A stretch of DNA of 38,400 nucleotides, taken from the NCBI GenBank assembly GCA_002238605.1, contig MPMR01000035.1, positions 1 through 38,400 of the forward strand, read 5' to 3'. Under the pieces are notes generated by a model. The model searched no databases. It was not told where the DNA came from and saw only the letters and a list, made by a program, of their open reading frames with translations. The stretch's first letter is position 1. The number at the start of each line of letters is the position of its first letter. Position numbers and translations under genes: made by a program. Below are positions 1-8,146 of the stretch, one piece after another. Origin of the DNA: BD2-11 clade cluster bacterium bin43. GTDB taxonomy: Bacteria > Gemmatimonadota > Gemmatimonadetes > Longimicrobiales > Gaopeijiaceae.

Positions 1-23
1 ACGAAACGGGTCTACACTGTGTC

Positions 24-98
24 GGCATCGGTCCTCTGGTGTGGTGACTGTCAAGTTTGTGCGGCACATAAACTTAACAACCCCCGGAGGCCGATGCC
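24..98. repeat. Long imperfect inverted repeat
   Basis: GGCATCGG at 24-31 is the exact reverse complement of CCGATGCC at 91-98. After skipping one T at position 32, the pairing continues with CCTCTGG (33-39) against CCGGAGG (84-90, one T-G wobble), giving about 15 pairs. A second nested dyad lies inside: AAGTTT (53-58) with AAACTT (70-75), and GTG (59-61) with CAC (65-67). It could be the end of a mobile element, a structured RNA or an operator-like dyad. The rest of 1-220 shows no gene that I can support. Confidence 0.5.
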
Positions 99-220
99 AT
101 CTTCTTGCTGTGAGAAATCCGGGCTAGTGAAGCGAGATCTGTGGCCATGAAGCGAGGACGAAGGGACGGTCGCCAGGGCCGTGCGCCACCTGCTCGAGCC
201 CTTGTCGCAGCAGGTTTATC

Positions 221-697
221 TCATGACGCCGGAATCGGAGTCGCCTTCAGTTCGTCAAGCATCGCGCGGATGTCTTCCTCTCGGACCTCGGCACGGCGAG
301 AGACCGCCGCATCCTTGATCACATCGTCCGCGGCGCGTGCGACCTCCGCATGGCTCAGGCCGATGGCCCGGCACGCCAGGTCGCTCCATTGGATGGACTG
401 CTGCTGCGTTCCGGCAAGTCGCGCTTGCAGCAATTCCGCGATTTGCGACTCATCGGGCAGGTCGACGTGCAGGATATCGTCGAATCGGCGGAAGAGCGCC
501 CGGTCCAGTATGCCGGGATTGGTCGCCGCGAAGACCATGCTGTGGGACCGGTCCTGCTCGATCATCTGGAGGAAGTTGTTCAGCCCCCGCCGGATCTCAC
601 CCACATCGCTGGCAATCACGCGTTCCGAGCCGATGGCGTCGAACTCGTCGAAGAAATAGACGCCCCTAGTCTGCTCGGTGGCGTCGAACATCTGCAA
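221..697 (-). pseudogene. AAA+ ATPase, 3' fragment lacking Walker A
   Basis: The reading frame encodes the second half of an AAA+ ATPase module. Visible are Walker B (VYFFDEFDAIG), the sensor 1 region (MVFAATN) and the arginine-finger region (ALFRRFDD), followed by a small helical lid (HAEVARAADD). The same frame is open upstream only to about position 754, where it meets a stop after YLDESSPIRPYLRFTQDATL. The N-terminal domain and the Walker A P-loop are therefore missing. The residue pattern (DEFDAIG, DVGEIRR, ATNPGILDRALFRRFDD) is that of the single-module AAA+ ATPases related to SpoVK/Vps4-like proteins. The only possible start is a TTG at 697 within the domain. Its 5' end overlaps the macro-domain remnant in another frame. 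I regard it as a non-functional remnant. Confidence 0.7.
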
Positions 698-1146
698 CGT
701 AGCGTCTTGCGTGAATCGGAGGTATGGGCGGATAGGTGAAGATTCATCAAGATATCACACGCTACCAAGCGAACTCCGTCCAACGCAGCCCAGTGCGCCT
801 CCGCCGATTCCTCCGAGAAGCAACAGAAAACGACTTTCGCAATGCCGCGCAAAGTGCTCAGGAAGCTCGCAATCGTGCGCACGGCAATCTTCGCGGCTCG
901 GTCGACCGGAAAACCGTAGACCCCGGTCGAGATCGCGGGAAAGGCGATCGTTCGCACACCGTTTGCTACCGCGACCTCCAGGGACCGACGATAGCACCGT
1001 GCCAGAAGGCGATCCTCGTCCGCGTCCCCACCCGACCCAACCGGGCCGACGTTGTGGATGACATGAGCCGCCGGCAAGCGGTACCCGCCCGTCATCTTCG
1101 CGTCGCCCGTGTCGCGTCCTCCCAAGGCGCAGCACTCAGCGAGCAA
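616..1146 (-). pseudogene. Macro-domain (ADP-ribose binding) protein, truncated
   Basis: The frame matches the C-terminal two thirds of a MacroD-type macro domain: LLAECCALGGRDTGDAK, GYRLPAAHVIHNVGP, then IAFPAISTGVYGFP, the phosphate-binding loop. These proteins bind ADP-ribose and many remove it from proteins or from O-acetyl-ADP-ribose. Homology begins abruptly at WAGPGLLAEC. Upstream in the same frame lie only about a dozen unrelated residues and then the stop codon of the neighbouring lipoprotein gene at 1198-1200. The N-terminal strand, the conserved Asn/Asp and the GGGVDGAIH-type loop are absent, so catalysis is not expected. At the 3' end the frame passes the expected end of the domain (near HWAALDGV) and runs into the AAA+ remnant out of frame. 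The start at 1146 is a TTG and is not convincing. Confidence 0.7.
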
Positions 1147-1197
1147 GCCCGGCCCGGCCCACAGCCATTCCTCCCATCGGGCAGAAACCGCCCCCGC

Positions 1198-1878
1198 TCA
1201 CCCCGCCGGACTCGGCGTCAGCGTGACCGCCGCCCGAGTGAAATACACCTCCGTCCGGCTCTCGAATCCCGAATCGGCGCCCATCAGGAGCCACACGCGG
1301 CCATCGTCAGCAACGGTGATGCCCGCCGGCGTCGATTCGCTCTCCAGGGCCTTGAGCTCCCATTCACGGGACTGCTCGCAGGGCCGCGAGTTGGCCACGT
1401 TGCCGAGCACCACCGCCTGCGTGCCGCTGCTGGATTGGCTTCCGATGTCGATGTTCATGCGCAGGTAGGAATCTTCCATGACCGCGACCGGTTCTTCGGC
1501 GGTCACGCCGGCCTTGATCCAGACGCTCTCGCCGGGCGCACCTCCCACGCCGAAGCAACCGGCCGGCGTGCTGGTCGCGATCTCAACGCTGACCTCGACG
1601 CCATAGCTCGCCCCGGGAGTCAGGCCATCGATGGATCCCTTGAAGAACATGAACAGATCGTCGCTCCTGTTGACCCCGGAAATGAACAGCCCGGACTGCG
1701 ACTCTAGAGGCGGCGGGAGGGCTCGGTGCCCGGATGTCAGTTCGTAGATCTCCTCATGGGCGGGGGGATAATCGGCGAAGCCCGCGACGAACCCCTGAGA
1801 GCCCTCATCGAAATCGAAGTGGAGGGTCATGGCCTCGCCGGTATCGCTCGGAAGGCTTCTGCAACCGGCGGAGAGCAC
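1198..1878 (-). CDS. Predicted lipoprotein of unknown function
   Basis: No family is recognised. The protein has a lipobox-like VLSAGC and a roughly 200-residue, Gly/Ser/Thr-rich, probably beta-rich body with a pair of cysteines (PAGCFGVGG and SRPCEQS), consistent with a periplasmic or surface lipoprotein. The GTG at 1878 would start inside the signal peptide. The frame is open further upstream and encodes a proper hydrophobic segment (LQLVATAFIGVVFAV), but no good start exists there: the in-frame ATG at 1948-1950 is followed two codons later by a TGA at 1939-1941. Either the true start is a rare codon, or the gene has a nonsense change or a sequencing error near its start. The stop codon directly abuts the macro-domain remnant. 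Confidence 0.55.
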   Translation of the reverse strand: MLSAGCRSLPSDTGEAMTLHFDFDEGSQGFVAGFADYPPAHEEIYELTSGHRALPPPLESQSGLFISGVNRSDDLFMFFKGSIDGLTPGASYGVEVSVEIATSTPAGCFGVGGAPGESVWIKAGVTAEEPVAVMEDSYLRMNIDIGSQSSSGTQAVVLGNVANSRPCEQSREWELKALESESTPAGITVADDGRVWLLMGADSGFESRTEVYFTRAAVTLTPSPAG

Positions 1879-2055
1879 AGCGAATACAACTCCGATGAAC
1901 GCCGTAGCGACAAGCTGGAGGGTCGGGCGACACGCTGATCAGGTGATCATCGGGCTACGTTATCTTGAGGTGAGCGACGGAGGTCACGTTCCGGCCTGGC
2001 AATTGGGAGCAGGCCATGGAGCGAGCTCAAAGCCCCTTCCCAAGGACTGCTAAAC

Positions 2056-2463
2056 ATGAAGACCGTCTCCGGTTTCGAAATCACCGGCTGGGATGCCGTG
2101 CCCGACGGTGAGGAAGGCAAAGGCCCGTTCCTCTCGGAAGCGCGCGTCGTCAAGCGCTACCAGGGCGATCTGGATGGAGAAGGCCGCGTGCGGCTGCTCA
2201 TGTGCCGTGCCAGCGCCGATGGCCCGCTGGAGAACGCGGGATACATCGCGTCGGAACAGGTCAGGGGCACGCTCGGTGGGCGGGAGGGCACGTTCGTGCT
2301 CCATCACTGGGGGATCGCCGAGGCTGGAGCCTCGCCGAGCACCGCCGGCCATGTAGTGCCGGGGTCCGGGACGGGCGGGTTGGCGGGCCTGTCGGGCACC
2401 GTGGAGATCCACGTGGATGAGGACGGTAAGCACACGCTGGCGCTGGACTACCAGATCAGTTAG
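2056..2463 (+). CDS. DUF3224 domain protein
   Basis: A 135-residue protein that looks like the DUF3224 family (a small beta-barrel fold related to allene oxide cyclase; function unknown). Supporting features are the opening FEITGWDAVPD, the central RVVKRYQGDLDGEGRVRLLM, the GTLGGREGTFVLHHWG strand and the GSGTGGLAGLSGT turn, which together cover the whole family length. It has no signal peptide, so it should be cytoplasmic. The ATG start is chosen because homology begins within the first ten residues; the ribosome-binding site is weak. It stands alone between a minus-strand lipoprotein gene and a minus-strand toxin gene. The product name is fairly sure; its role is not known. Confidence 0.8.
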   Translation: MKTVSGFEITGWDAVPDGEEGKGPFLSEARVVKRYQGDLDGEGRVRLLMCRASADGPLENAGYIASEQVRGTLGGREGTFVLHHWGIAEAGASPSTAGHVVPGSGTGGLAGLSGTVEIHVDEDGKHTLALDYQIS

Positions 2464-2473
2464 GTGGGCCGGG

Positions 2474-2914
2474 TCAACCGAATCGCTCCGGTTCGCCGAG
2501 CGTCTTGGGTTGAACTCTGCCGGGCTTGCCTTCGAAGACCAGCTCCCGCGGCGTGGGCCGATAGACTCTGACAACGGCAGGCGGCTGCACTTCGTCCAGG
2601 AGCTTCTCGATCTTCGGCATCGTGTTGATCAGGTTGGCCGCGAGTTCGGCTGCGGGAGCGTGGTTACCGACCAGAATGAGCATCCGGGCCTGGGATTCCA
2701 CCAGCGCCCGGACCTCTCGTGGACGTCGAAGGATCCTCTTGTCGCCAGAAACGATCACCCAGCCCTGTTGCGCCACACGAGGAATCCACACTTCATCTGG
2801 AGTGTCGGGCGCGAAATGAAGGTCGTGCCGTTCGACGGCAAGACCTGCGCGCTCAAGTGCGTCCGGCAGAATTCGGCGCCCTAGATCCCGATCAACGAAG
2901 AAGACCCTGGTCAA
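2474..2914 (-). CDS. PIN-like domain toxin, VapC45-like
   Basis: A 146-residue protein with a PIN-like fold pattern: FFVDRDLGRR at the N-terminus (first acidic position), DEVWIPRVAQQGWVIVSGDKRI in the middle, and a conserved aspartate in SGDKR. This matches the PIN-like/DUF5615-type ribonucleases such as mycobacterial VapC45, expected to cut RNA and stop growth when not held by the antitoxin. Its ATG overlaps the stop of the upstream antitoxin gene by four bases, so the two are translationally coupled. Length and gene order fit the VapB45-VapC45 arrangement (a long HTH-plus-DUF433 antitoxin followed by a short PIN toxin). The family assignment is by pattern recognition; activity is inferred. 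Confidence 0.75.
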   Translation of the reverse strand: MTRVFFVDRDLGRRILPDALERAGLAVERHDLHFAPDTPDEVWIPRVAQQGWVIVSGDKRILRRPREVRALVESQARMLILVGNHAPAAELAANLINTMPKIEKLLDEVQPPAVVRVYRPTPRELVFEGKPGRVQPKTLGEPERFG

Positions 2915-3606
2915 GCCGCTTTTTCGTAGAGCACGGCATCGTGAATCTGGGTGGTTCGGAGGCCATAGTCCTCGGCAAGCGCGTCGACCGTCTCTCCAGC
3001 GTCAATCCGGGAGATCAGCGCCTCGGTTGAGATGCCGGATCCCGCGATAGTTGGGCGACCAAATGAGATCCGTGGATCGATGACTATGGTCTTCCGTTCC
3101 TTGGACCAACCAGGCGGCAGCGGATAGAGCCTGAACGGAAGCGCGCTTTCATCTCGCTCAACCCGCTTCAGGTATTCTGCGAGAATCCGGCGTAGCGCCA
3201 GTTGACCTGATTTCGACAGCGAGATCAACTGGCCAAGACGCTCAAGCAGGATTTCCTGGCCGGACGTACGCAGTTCGTCTCTGAGCAGGAGACGATCGAT
3301 TCCGAGTTCTGCCTCGGCGAATGACAGGGCATCACGCACCGCCGTCATCTTGACCCGATGAACGGTGCGGAGTGCGCGAAGGACGTGCGCCTCCACGAGG
3401 TTGTTGAAGGACAGCCGATTCCTGGCTCCGGCGGGCGCGTGGATAAGCGACTGGGAAACCGCCGATTCGTTGCCGCGGCCGGGGCTGGGGCCAAGCACCC
3501 AATACCTGAGGGTCGCGGGTGGGATGCCGAGGTAGCGCGCGCCCTCGAGGAAGGTGTAGGCGGGGACATTCCGAATGTCGCGCGGTCTGATGCGGTCGCC
3601 GTTCAT
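2911..3606 (-). CDS. Antitoxin with MerR-like HTH and DUF433, VapB45-like
   Basis: A 231-residue protein with two parts. Residues about 15-40 (YTFLEGARYLGIPPATLRYW) form a MerR-type helix-turn-helix. The last 60 residues carry a DUF433 module (IVIDPRISFGRPTIAGSGI, then AGETVDALAEDYGL). Known VapB45-type antitoxins have the same build: the HTH binds the promoter and the DUF433 part pairs with the PIN-like toxin encoded next. The frame stays open to 3978, but the upstream residues are low-complexity and lie antisense to the next gene's start, so I take the ATG at 3606 (MNGDRIRPRD). It precedes the toxin with a four-base ATGA overlap. Autoregulation of the pair is likely from family knowledge; I found no clear operator. 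Confidence 0.75.
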   Translation of the reverse strand: MNGDRIRPRDIRNVPAYTFLEGARYLGIPPATLRYWVLGPSPGRGNESAVSQSLIHAPAGARNRLSFNNLVEAHVLRALRTVHRVKMTAVRDALSFAEAELGIDRLLLRDELRTSGQEILLERLGQLISLSKSGQLALRRILAEYLKRVERDESALPFRLYPLPPGWSKERKTIVIDPRISFGRPTIAGSGISTEALISRIDAGETVDALAEDYGLRTTQIHDAVLYEKAA

Positions 3607-3814
3607 CGACCGGCGGCGTGTGCGAGTCTCGTTGAGTGTGGTGCTCCGGTGTCGGGAAATCGAGGCGCGGTCATGGCCATAGAGTACGAAAAACGGGCGG
3701 AAGGGAGCAACAGGAATCGGAGATCCGCCACCCCCCCGCTTGTTGCATCCTCCGTCGCCCCGGTAGCTTGACCCGGCCCATCCCCGCTCCCAAGAACCCA
3801 CAGGAAATGCTGCC

Positions 3815-6800
3815 GTGAAGCGCTTCCCACTCAAGCCGTTTCTGCTCGTCGCGACGCTCTCCGCAATTACTCCCGCCCTGACCGACACGCGGTTCGGCGC
3901 GCGGGTCTCGTCTCTCGCGGACATCATGGCGGACATCATGGACGTGGACATGGCGGACCCGGGCCCGCTCGCATCCACCCTCCACGCCCAGACACCCGTG
4001 GTCCTCGACTCGGCCTTCCTGGCCGGCTACTCGTGGCGCAACCTCGGTCCCGACCGGGGCGGCCGCTCCATCGCCGTCTCCGGCGTCAGGGGCCGGCCCG
4101 AGGAAGCCTACTTCGGCGCCACCGGCGGCGGCCTTTGGAAGACCATCGACGGCGGTGAGAACTGGAATCCCGTCACCGATTTCCAGATCAGCACGGCGTC
4201 GATCGGCGCGGTCGCGGTCAGCGAGACCGACCCCGATCTCGTCTTCATCGGCACCGGCGAGACCTGCATTCGCGGCAACATCCTGCCCGGGGACGGCGTC
4301 TACCGGAGCCGCGACGGGGGCGAAACCTGGGAGCACATCGGCTTCCGGGAATCGCACGGAATATCGAAGATCCGCATTCATCCGACCGATCCGGACATCG
4401 TCTATGTGGCGTCCTTCGGGAAGTACGGCGTGCCGAGCGAGGAGCGGGGCGTCTTCAGGAGCACCGACGGCGGAGACAGCTGGGAGCGGGTCCTCTTCCG
4501 CGACGAGCGCACCGGCGCCATCGACCTCGTGATCGACCGCAACAATCCGGAGGTGCTCTACGCGTCGCTCTGGGAGGCCTTCCGCAAGGAGTACACGATG
4601 TCGTCCGGTGGGCCGGGCAGCGGCATGTTCAAGAGCGTCGACGGCGGGAGCACGTGGACCGAGATGACCCGAAATCCGGGGATGCCGCCCGAGGGCGTCG
4701 TGGGCCGGATCGGGGTGGCGGTCTCGAGCGCGAATTCGAACCGCGTCTACGCCCTCTTCGAGCACGACGACGGGGGCCTCTTCCGCTCGGACGACGCGGG
4801 CGCCACGTGGGAGCTCATCAACGACGAGCGGCGCATCCGGCAGCGCGCCTTCTACTACACGCACGTCTTCGCGGACCACCACGACGAGGACGTGGTGTAC
4901 GTGCAGAAACACCTCGTTCTTCCGCTCCACCGACGGCGGCGCCACCTACGAGGTCATCAACAACGGCACCCACGTCGACTTCCACGACTTCTGGATCGAC
5001 CCCGACGACCCCGCGCACGTGGTGGTCGCGAACGACGGCGGCGGCGCGGTCAGCTACGCCACAGGCAGCGACTGGACCGACCAGGAATTCTCCACGGCGC
5101 AGTTCTACCACGGCGTCACGACGGCGCACATCCCCTTCCACATCTGCGGGTCGCAGCAGGACAACAGCACGCTCTGCCTGCCGTCGGACTGGAACGCGGG
5201 GCGCTTCGCGTCGGCGCTGGCCGACACCGCCAGCGACTCGGGCGCCCGGGCACCCGCGATCACCGAAGGCTCGATGGGGGTGCACTACGTGGCCGGGGGC
5301 GGAGAGCCGGGTTACATCGCGCCCGACCCGAAGGACCTCGACGTCTTCTTCTCGGGCACCAACAACGGCCGCTACATCGACAGGTTCAACCGGCGCCTGG
5401 GCACTTCGCGCGAGGTCAATCCCTACCCCTGGTTCTACTCCGGGGAGCCGGCCCTGGACATGGTCGAACGGTGGCAGTGGACCTTTCCCATAATCTTTTC
5501 GCCCATCGATCCCAACGTGCTGTACGCGTCGTCGAACCGGCTCTGGCGGACCACCGACGGCGGCACCAACTGGGACGTCCTGAGCCCCGACCTCACCCGT
5601 GCCGACCCCATGACGCTGGGGCGGTCCGGCGGCCCCATCACCGGCGACATGAACGGCCCCGAGGTCTATGCGACGATCTTCGCCGTGGGTCCGGGCAAGG
5701 TCGACATCGACGTGATCTGGACGGGGTCCGATGACGGGCTCGTGCACGTGACGCGCGACGGCGGCGAGAGCTGGGCCAACGTGACGCCCCCCGACATGCC
5801 CGACTTCGGGCGCGTGAGCCTCATCGACGCCTCGGCGTTCGACGCGGGGCGGGCATATGTCTCGGCGCGGCGCGCGCTGCTCGATGATTTTCGGCCCCAT
5901 ATATGGAAAACCGATGATTTCGGAGCGACCTGGACCCGAATCGTTGACGGAATCCGGGACGATGCCTACGTGAACTCCATCCGCGAGGACCCGAACCGGG
6001 CGGGGCTGCTGTACGCCGGCACCAACCACGGCGTCTACGTCTCCTACGATGACGGCGGTTCCTGGCAGGAGTTGAACCCGGATCTGCCCGACATCCCGAT
6101 CACAGATGTGATCCCCGAGCACGACGAGTTGGCGATGGCGAGCCACGGGCGCGGCTTCTGGATCCTCGACAACGTCGCGCCGCTGCGGCAGATCCAGCCG
6201 GGGATGACGGACCGGGACCTGGTGCTGTTCGAGCCCGCCGCCGCGTACCGCTCCGCGAACGGGGTGGTGCTGTCATGGTGGCTTGCCGATGAGCCCGGGG
6301 AGGCGATGCTGGAGATCGTGAACGCGTCGGGCGAGGTGGTGCGCACATTCGCGCCCGCGGCGGAAGGCGAGGAGCGGGATCGCTGGGCGGGTCCGGCTCT
6401 GCCGATGGACGCCGGACTGAACCGGCTGCGCTGGGACCTGCGAACGGATCCGCCCGCGACCTTCCCGGGGATGATCCTCTGGGGCGTGCGCACGATGGCC
6501 CCCGCGGTCCCACCGGGCACGTACACGGCGCGGCTCACGGCCGACGGCCGCAGCGAAACCACCGAGGTGGAGGTGCGCCGCCACCCCTGGATCACCGACG
6601 TTACCGAAGAAGACCTGGTCGCCCAGTACGAGTTCGGGGTCGAGATCCGGGACCGGGTGCACCAGGCCAACTCGGCCGTGATCGCGATCCGGAACATGAA
6701 GGCCCAGCTGGACGAGCGGCTGGAGACGTCGGACGATGAGCGGCTGGCCGGCGCGGGCGACCGCCTGCGGGAGAGCGTGTCGGCGGTGGAGGCGGACATC

Positions 6801-7076
6801 TACCAGGTGCGCAATCAGTCCAACCAGGATCCCCTCAACTTCCCCATCCGGGTGAACAACCGCCTGGCCAACCTGCTGTCAATGTCCGAGCAGGGCGACG
6901 GGCGCCCCGGGAGCGGCATGTACGCGGTCTACGAGATCATGGTGGAGCGGCTCGAGGGCCACCTGACGCGGCTCCAGGCCGTCTGGGAGGACGAGCTGGC
7001 CGAGGTCAACGCCGAGCTGAGGCGGCTGGGGATGGAGGAGATCGTGCTCGAGGAGGGGGCTGGGCTGGTGTCGTGA
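3815..7076 (+). CDS. Secreted BNR/VPS10-like repeat protein (frameshifted)
   Basis: This reads as one gene of about 1086 residues split by a frameshift. The first part (GTG at 3815, AGGAA upstream at 3802-3806) has a signal peptide (LLVATLSAITPALT) and Asp-box repeats such as KTIDGGENW, RSRDGGETW, RSTDGGDSW and KSVDGGSTW. The frame breaks at AAA 4907-4909: removing one A restores QNTSFFRSTDGGATYEV and joins the long frame ending at 7076. Ten Asp boxes are visible in all, indicating one or two beta-propellers of the sortilin/VPS10 or sialidase type, followed by a beta-sandwich-like region (GEVVRTFAP, AGLNRLRWDL) and a C-terminal helical segment. Proteins of this size and layout are often annotated glycosyl hydrolase, but no enzyme activity is proven. 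As given, translation from 3815 would run out of frame to 5734; a downstream start at 5019 would yield only the C-terminal part. Confidence 0.8.
4907..4909 (+). other. Frameshift site (one extra A)
   Basis: At GTGCAGAAACACCTCG the reading frame is lost after EDVVYVQ. With two A's instead of three, the frame reads VQNTSFFRSTDGGATYE and restores an Asp box and the rest of the protein. The change could be a consensus error in a short A run or a real single-base insertion. Confidence 0.85.
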
Positions 7077-7086
7077 GGGGGCGTGG

Positions 7087-7224
7087 ATGGAGACGGACTA
7101 CCTTCTTCGCTCGCCGAAGAACGCGCAGAGACTGAGGGAAGCCATGGCCCGGGCCGACGCGGGGAAGGGCAACGCCGTAGATCTCGAGGAACTGCGCAGG
7201 CGCCTCCGGCTGGTCGAGGAGTGA
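7087..7224 (+). CDS. YefM/Phd-like antitoxin tail, micro-ORF
   Basis: A 45-codon frame starting METDYLLRSPKNAQRLREAM and ending in a charged helix (LEELRRRLRLVEE). The start closely resembles the C-terminal half of YefM-type antitoxins, where a motif like ETxYLLRSPxNAxRL binds the YoeB/RelE-type toxin. The N-terminal DNA-binding half of YefM is missing, since the preceding gene ends at 7076, and no RelE/YoeB-like toxin follows in any frame to 7387. It may be an orphan fragment, or a stand-alone toxin-neutralising peptide. Placement right after the BNR gene suggests it could be co-transcribed. Confidence 0.5.
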   Translation: METDYLLRSPKNAQRLREAMARADAGKGNAVDLEELRRRLRLVEE

Positions 7225-7387
7225 CCCGACCTCAGCCCATCTGCCGCTCGACGAGATCAAGCATCAAGACGCCTCAGGTAAGACGGCCCTCGTTGTGACC
7301 CCGGCCAGCGGGCCACACATTAACGCTACTGAGACAGGGCGGCGCGGTGGGGGCACCAAACGCATCAGATCGGAATTGGAGGTCGTT

Positions 7388-7615
7388 ATGGCAAACTGGG
7401 ACACCTGCCCCGCGGTGGAACGCCACCCCTTTCGGGTCAGCGGCGCATGGGTATTCAAGGGGACACGCGTGCCCGTCGCCGCCCTTTTCGAGAACCTGAA
7501 GGCTGGCGCCTCGATCGACGAGTTTCTGGAATGGTTTCAGGGTGTGGAGCGATGGAAGGTTGAGACGGTTCTCGATCACGAGCTTCGCGCCTTGGGCGAG
7601 GTCGCCACTCGGTGA
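7388..7615 (+). CDS. DUF433 antitoxin
   Basis: A 75-residue DUF433 protein: HPFRVSGAWVFKGTRVPVAALFENL, then a helical segment with ASIDEFLEWFQGV. Small DUF433 proteins act as antitoxins of PIN-like toxins. The ATG at 7388 is chosen over the upstream in-frame start at 7295 because a GGAGG (7377-7381) lies seven bases before it and homology begins directly after it. It overlaps the PIN-like gene downstream by four bases (GTGA), which indicates translational coupling. Unlike the antitoxin at 2911-3606 it has no separate helix-turn-helix domain. Confidence 0.8.
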   Translation: MANWDTCPAVERHPFRVSGAWVFKGTRVPVAALFENLKAGASIDEFLEWFQGVERWKVETVLDHELRALGEVATR

Positions 7616-7929
7616 AGGTTCTCTTCGATCAGGGAACTCCGGTACCCCTCCGACGTCACCTTCCGAGGCATCGGGTAGATACAGCATTCGAACGCGGATG
7701 GGCACAGCTCCGCAACAGCGCCCTGATCGATATGGCCGAGGAGCATGGCTACCAACTCTTGATCACCACGGATCAAAGTCTGCGGCATCAACAAGATTTG
7801 GCGAAGAGAAGGTTGGCGGTGATGGTGCTCATGTCCACAGCCTGGCCCAGGATCCGGCTCCGTACGGAGGAGATCCGCAACTTGGTCGGCGAGATCGGCC
7901 CCGGCGAATTCGTGGAAGTGACGATCTGA
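7612..7929 (+). CDS. DUF5615 PIN-like toxin
   Basis: A 105-residue protein with the DUF5615 pattern: KVLFDQGTPVPLRRHL at the N-terminus (the acidic residue after LF), ERGWAQLRNSALIDMAEEHGYQLLITTDQSL in the middle with conserved Asp in TTD, and a helical end. These are compact PIN-like ribonuclease folds, found as toxins next to DUF433 antitoxins. The GTG start at 7612 overlaps the antitoxin stop. The pair 7388-7929 therefore forms a second toxin-antitoxin module of the same general class as 2474-3606 but with a shorter antitoxin. The following 217 bases to the next gene show nothing I can name. Confidence 0.8.
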   Translation: MKVLFDQGTPVPLRRHLPRHRVDTAFERGWAQLRNSALIDMAEEHGYQLLITTDQSLRHQQDLAKRRLAVMVLMSTAWPRIRLRTEEIRNLVGEIGPGEFVEVTI

Positions 7930-8146
7930 CTCGCGCGATCAATCCATGTCACCCCTCCTACTGTCTCTTCCGTGGTGGCCGAGAAAGTACCGACCAAGTC
8001 TCAACCGCCAGAGCACCAAGCGGGAAGGAGTCGTGATGTGACCATGCACGGGGAGTTGCGGAGTCGACCTCAACTGGTCTGGTCCGGCCCAGAAAGTGAC
8101 CCAGGAGGAAACACTCGTCACATCTTCGGTAGGTGATGGTTGCTCC

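Noticed and set aside
4818-6146. A 442-codon minus-strand open frame opposite the BNR-repeat gene
   Set aside because: Val/Asp/Arg-rich antisense translation of the repeats, with no motif and no ribosome-binding site.
7225-7387. A possible toxin partner for the YefM-like micro-ORF
   Set aside because: No frame here shows the HRLVY-type end or other marks of a RelE/YoeB toxin, and the open frame that begins at 7295 only leads into the DUF433 gene.
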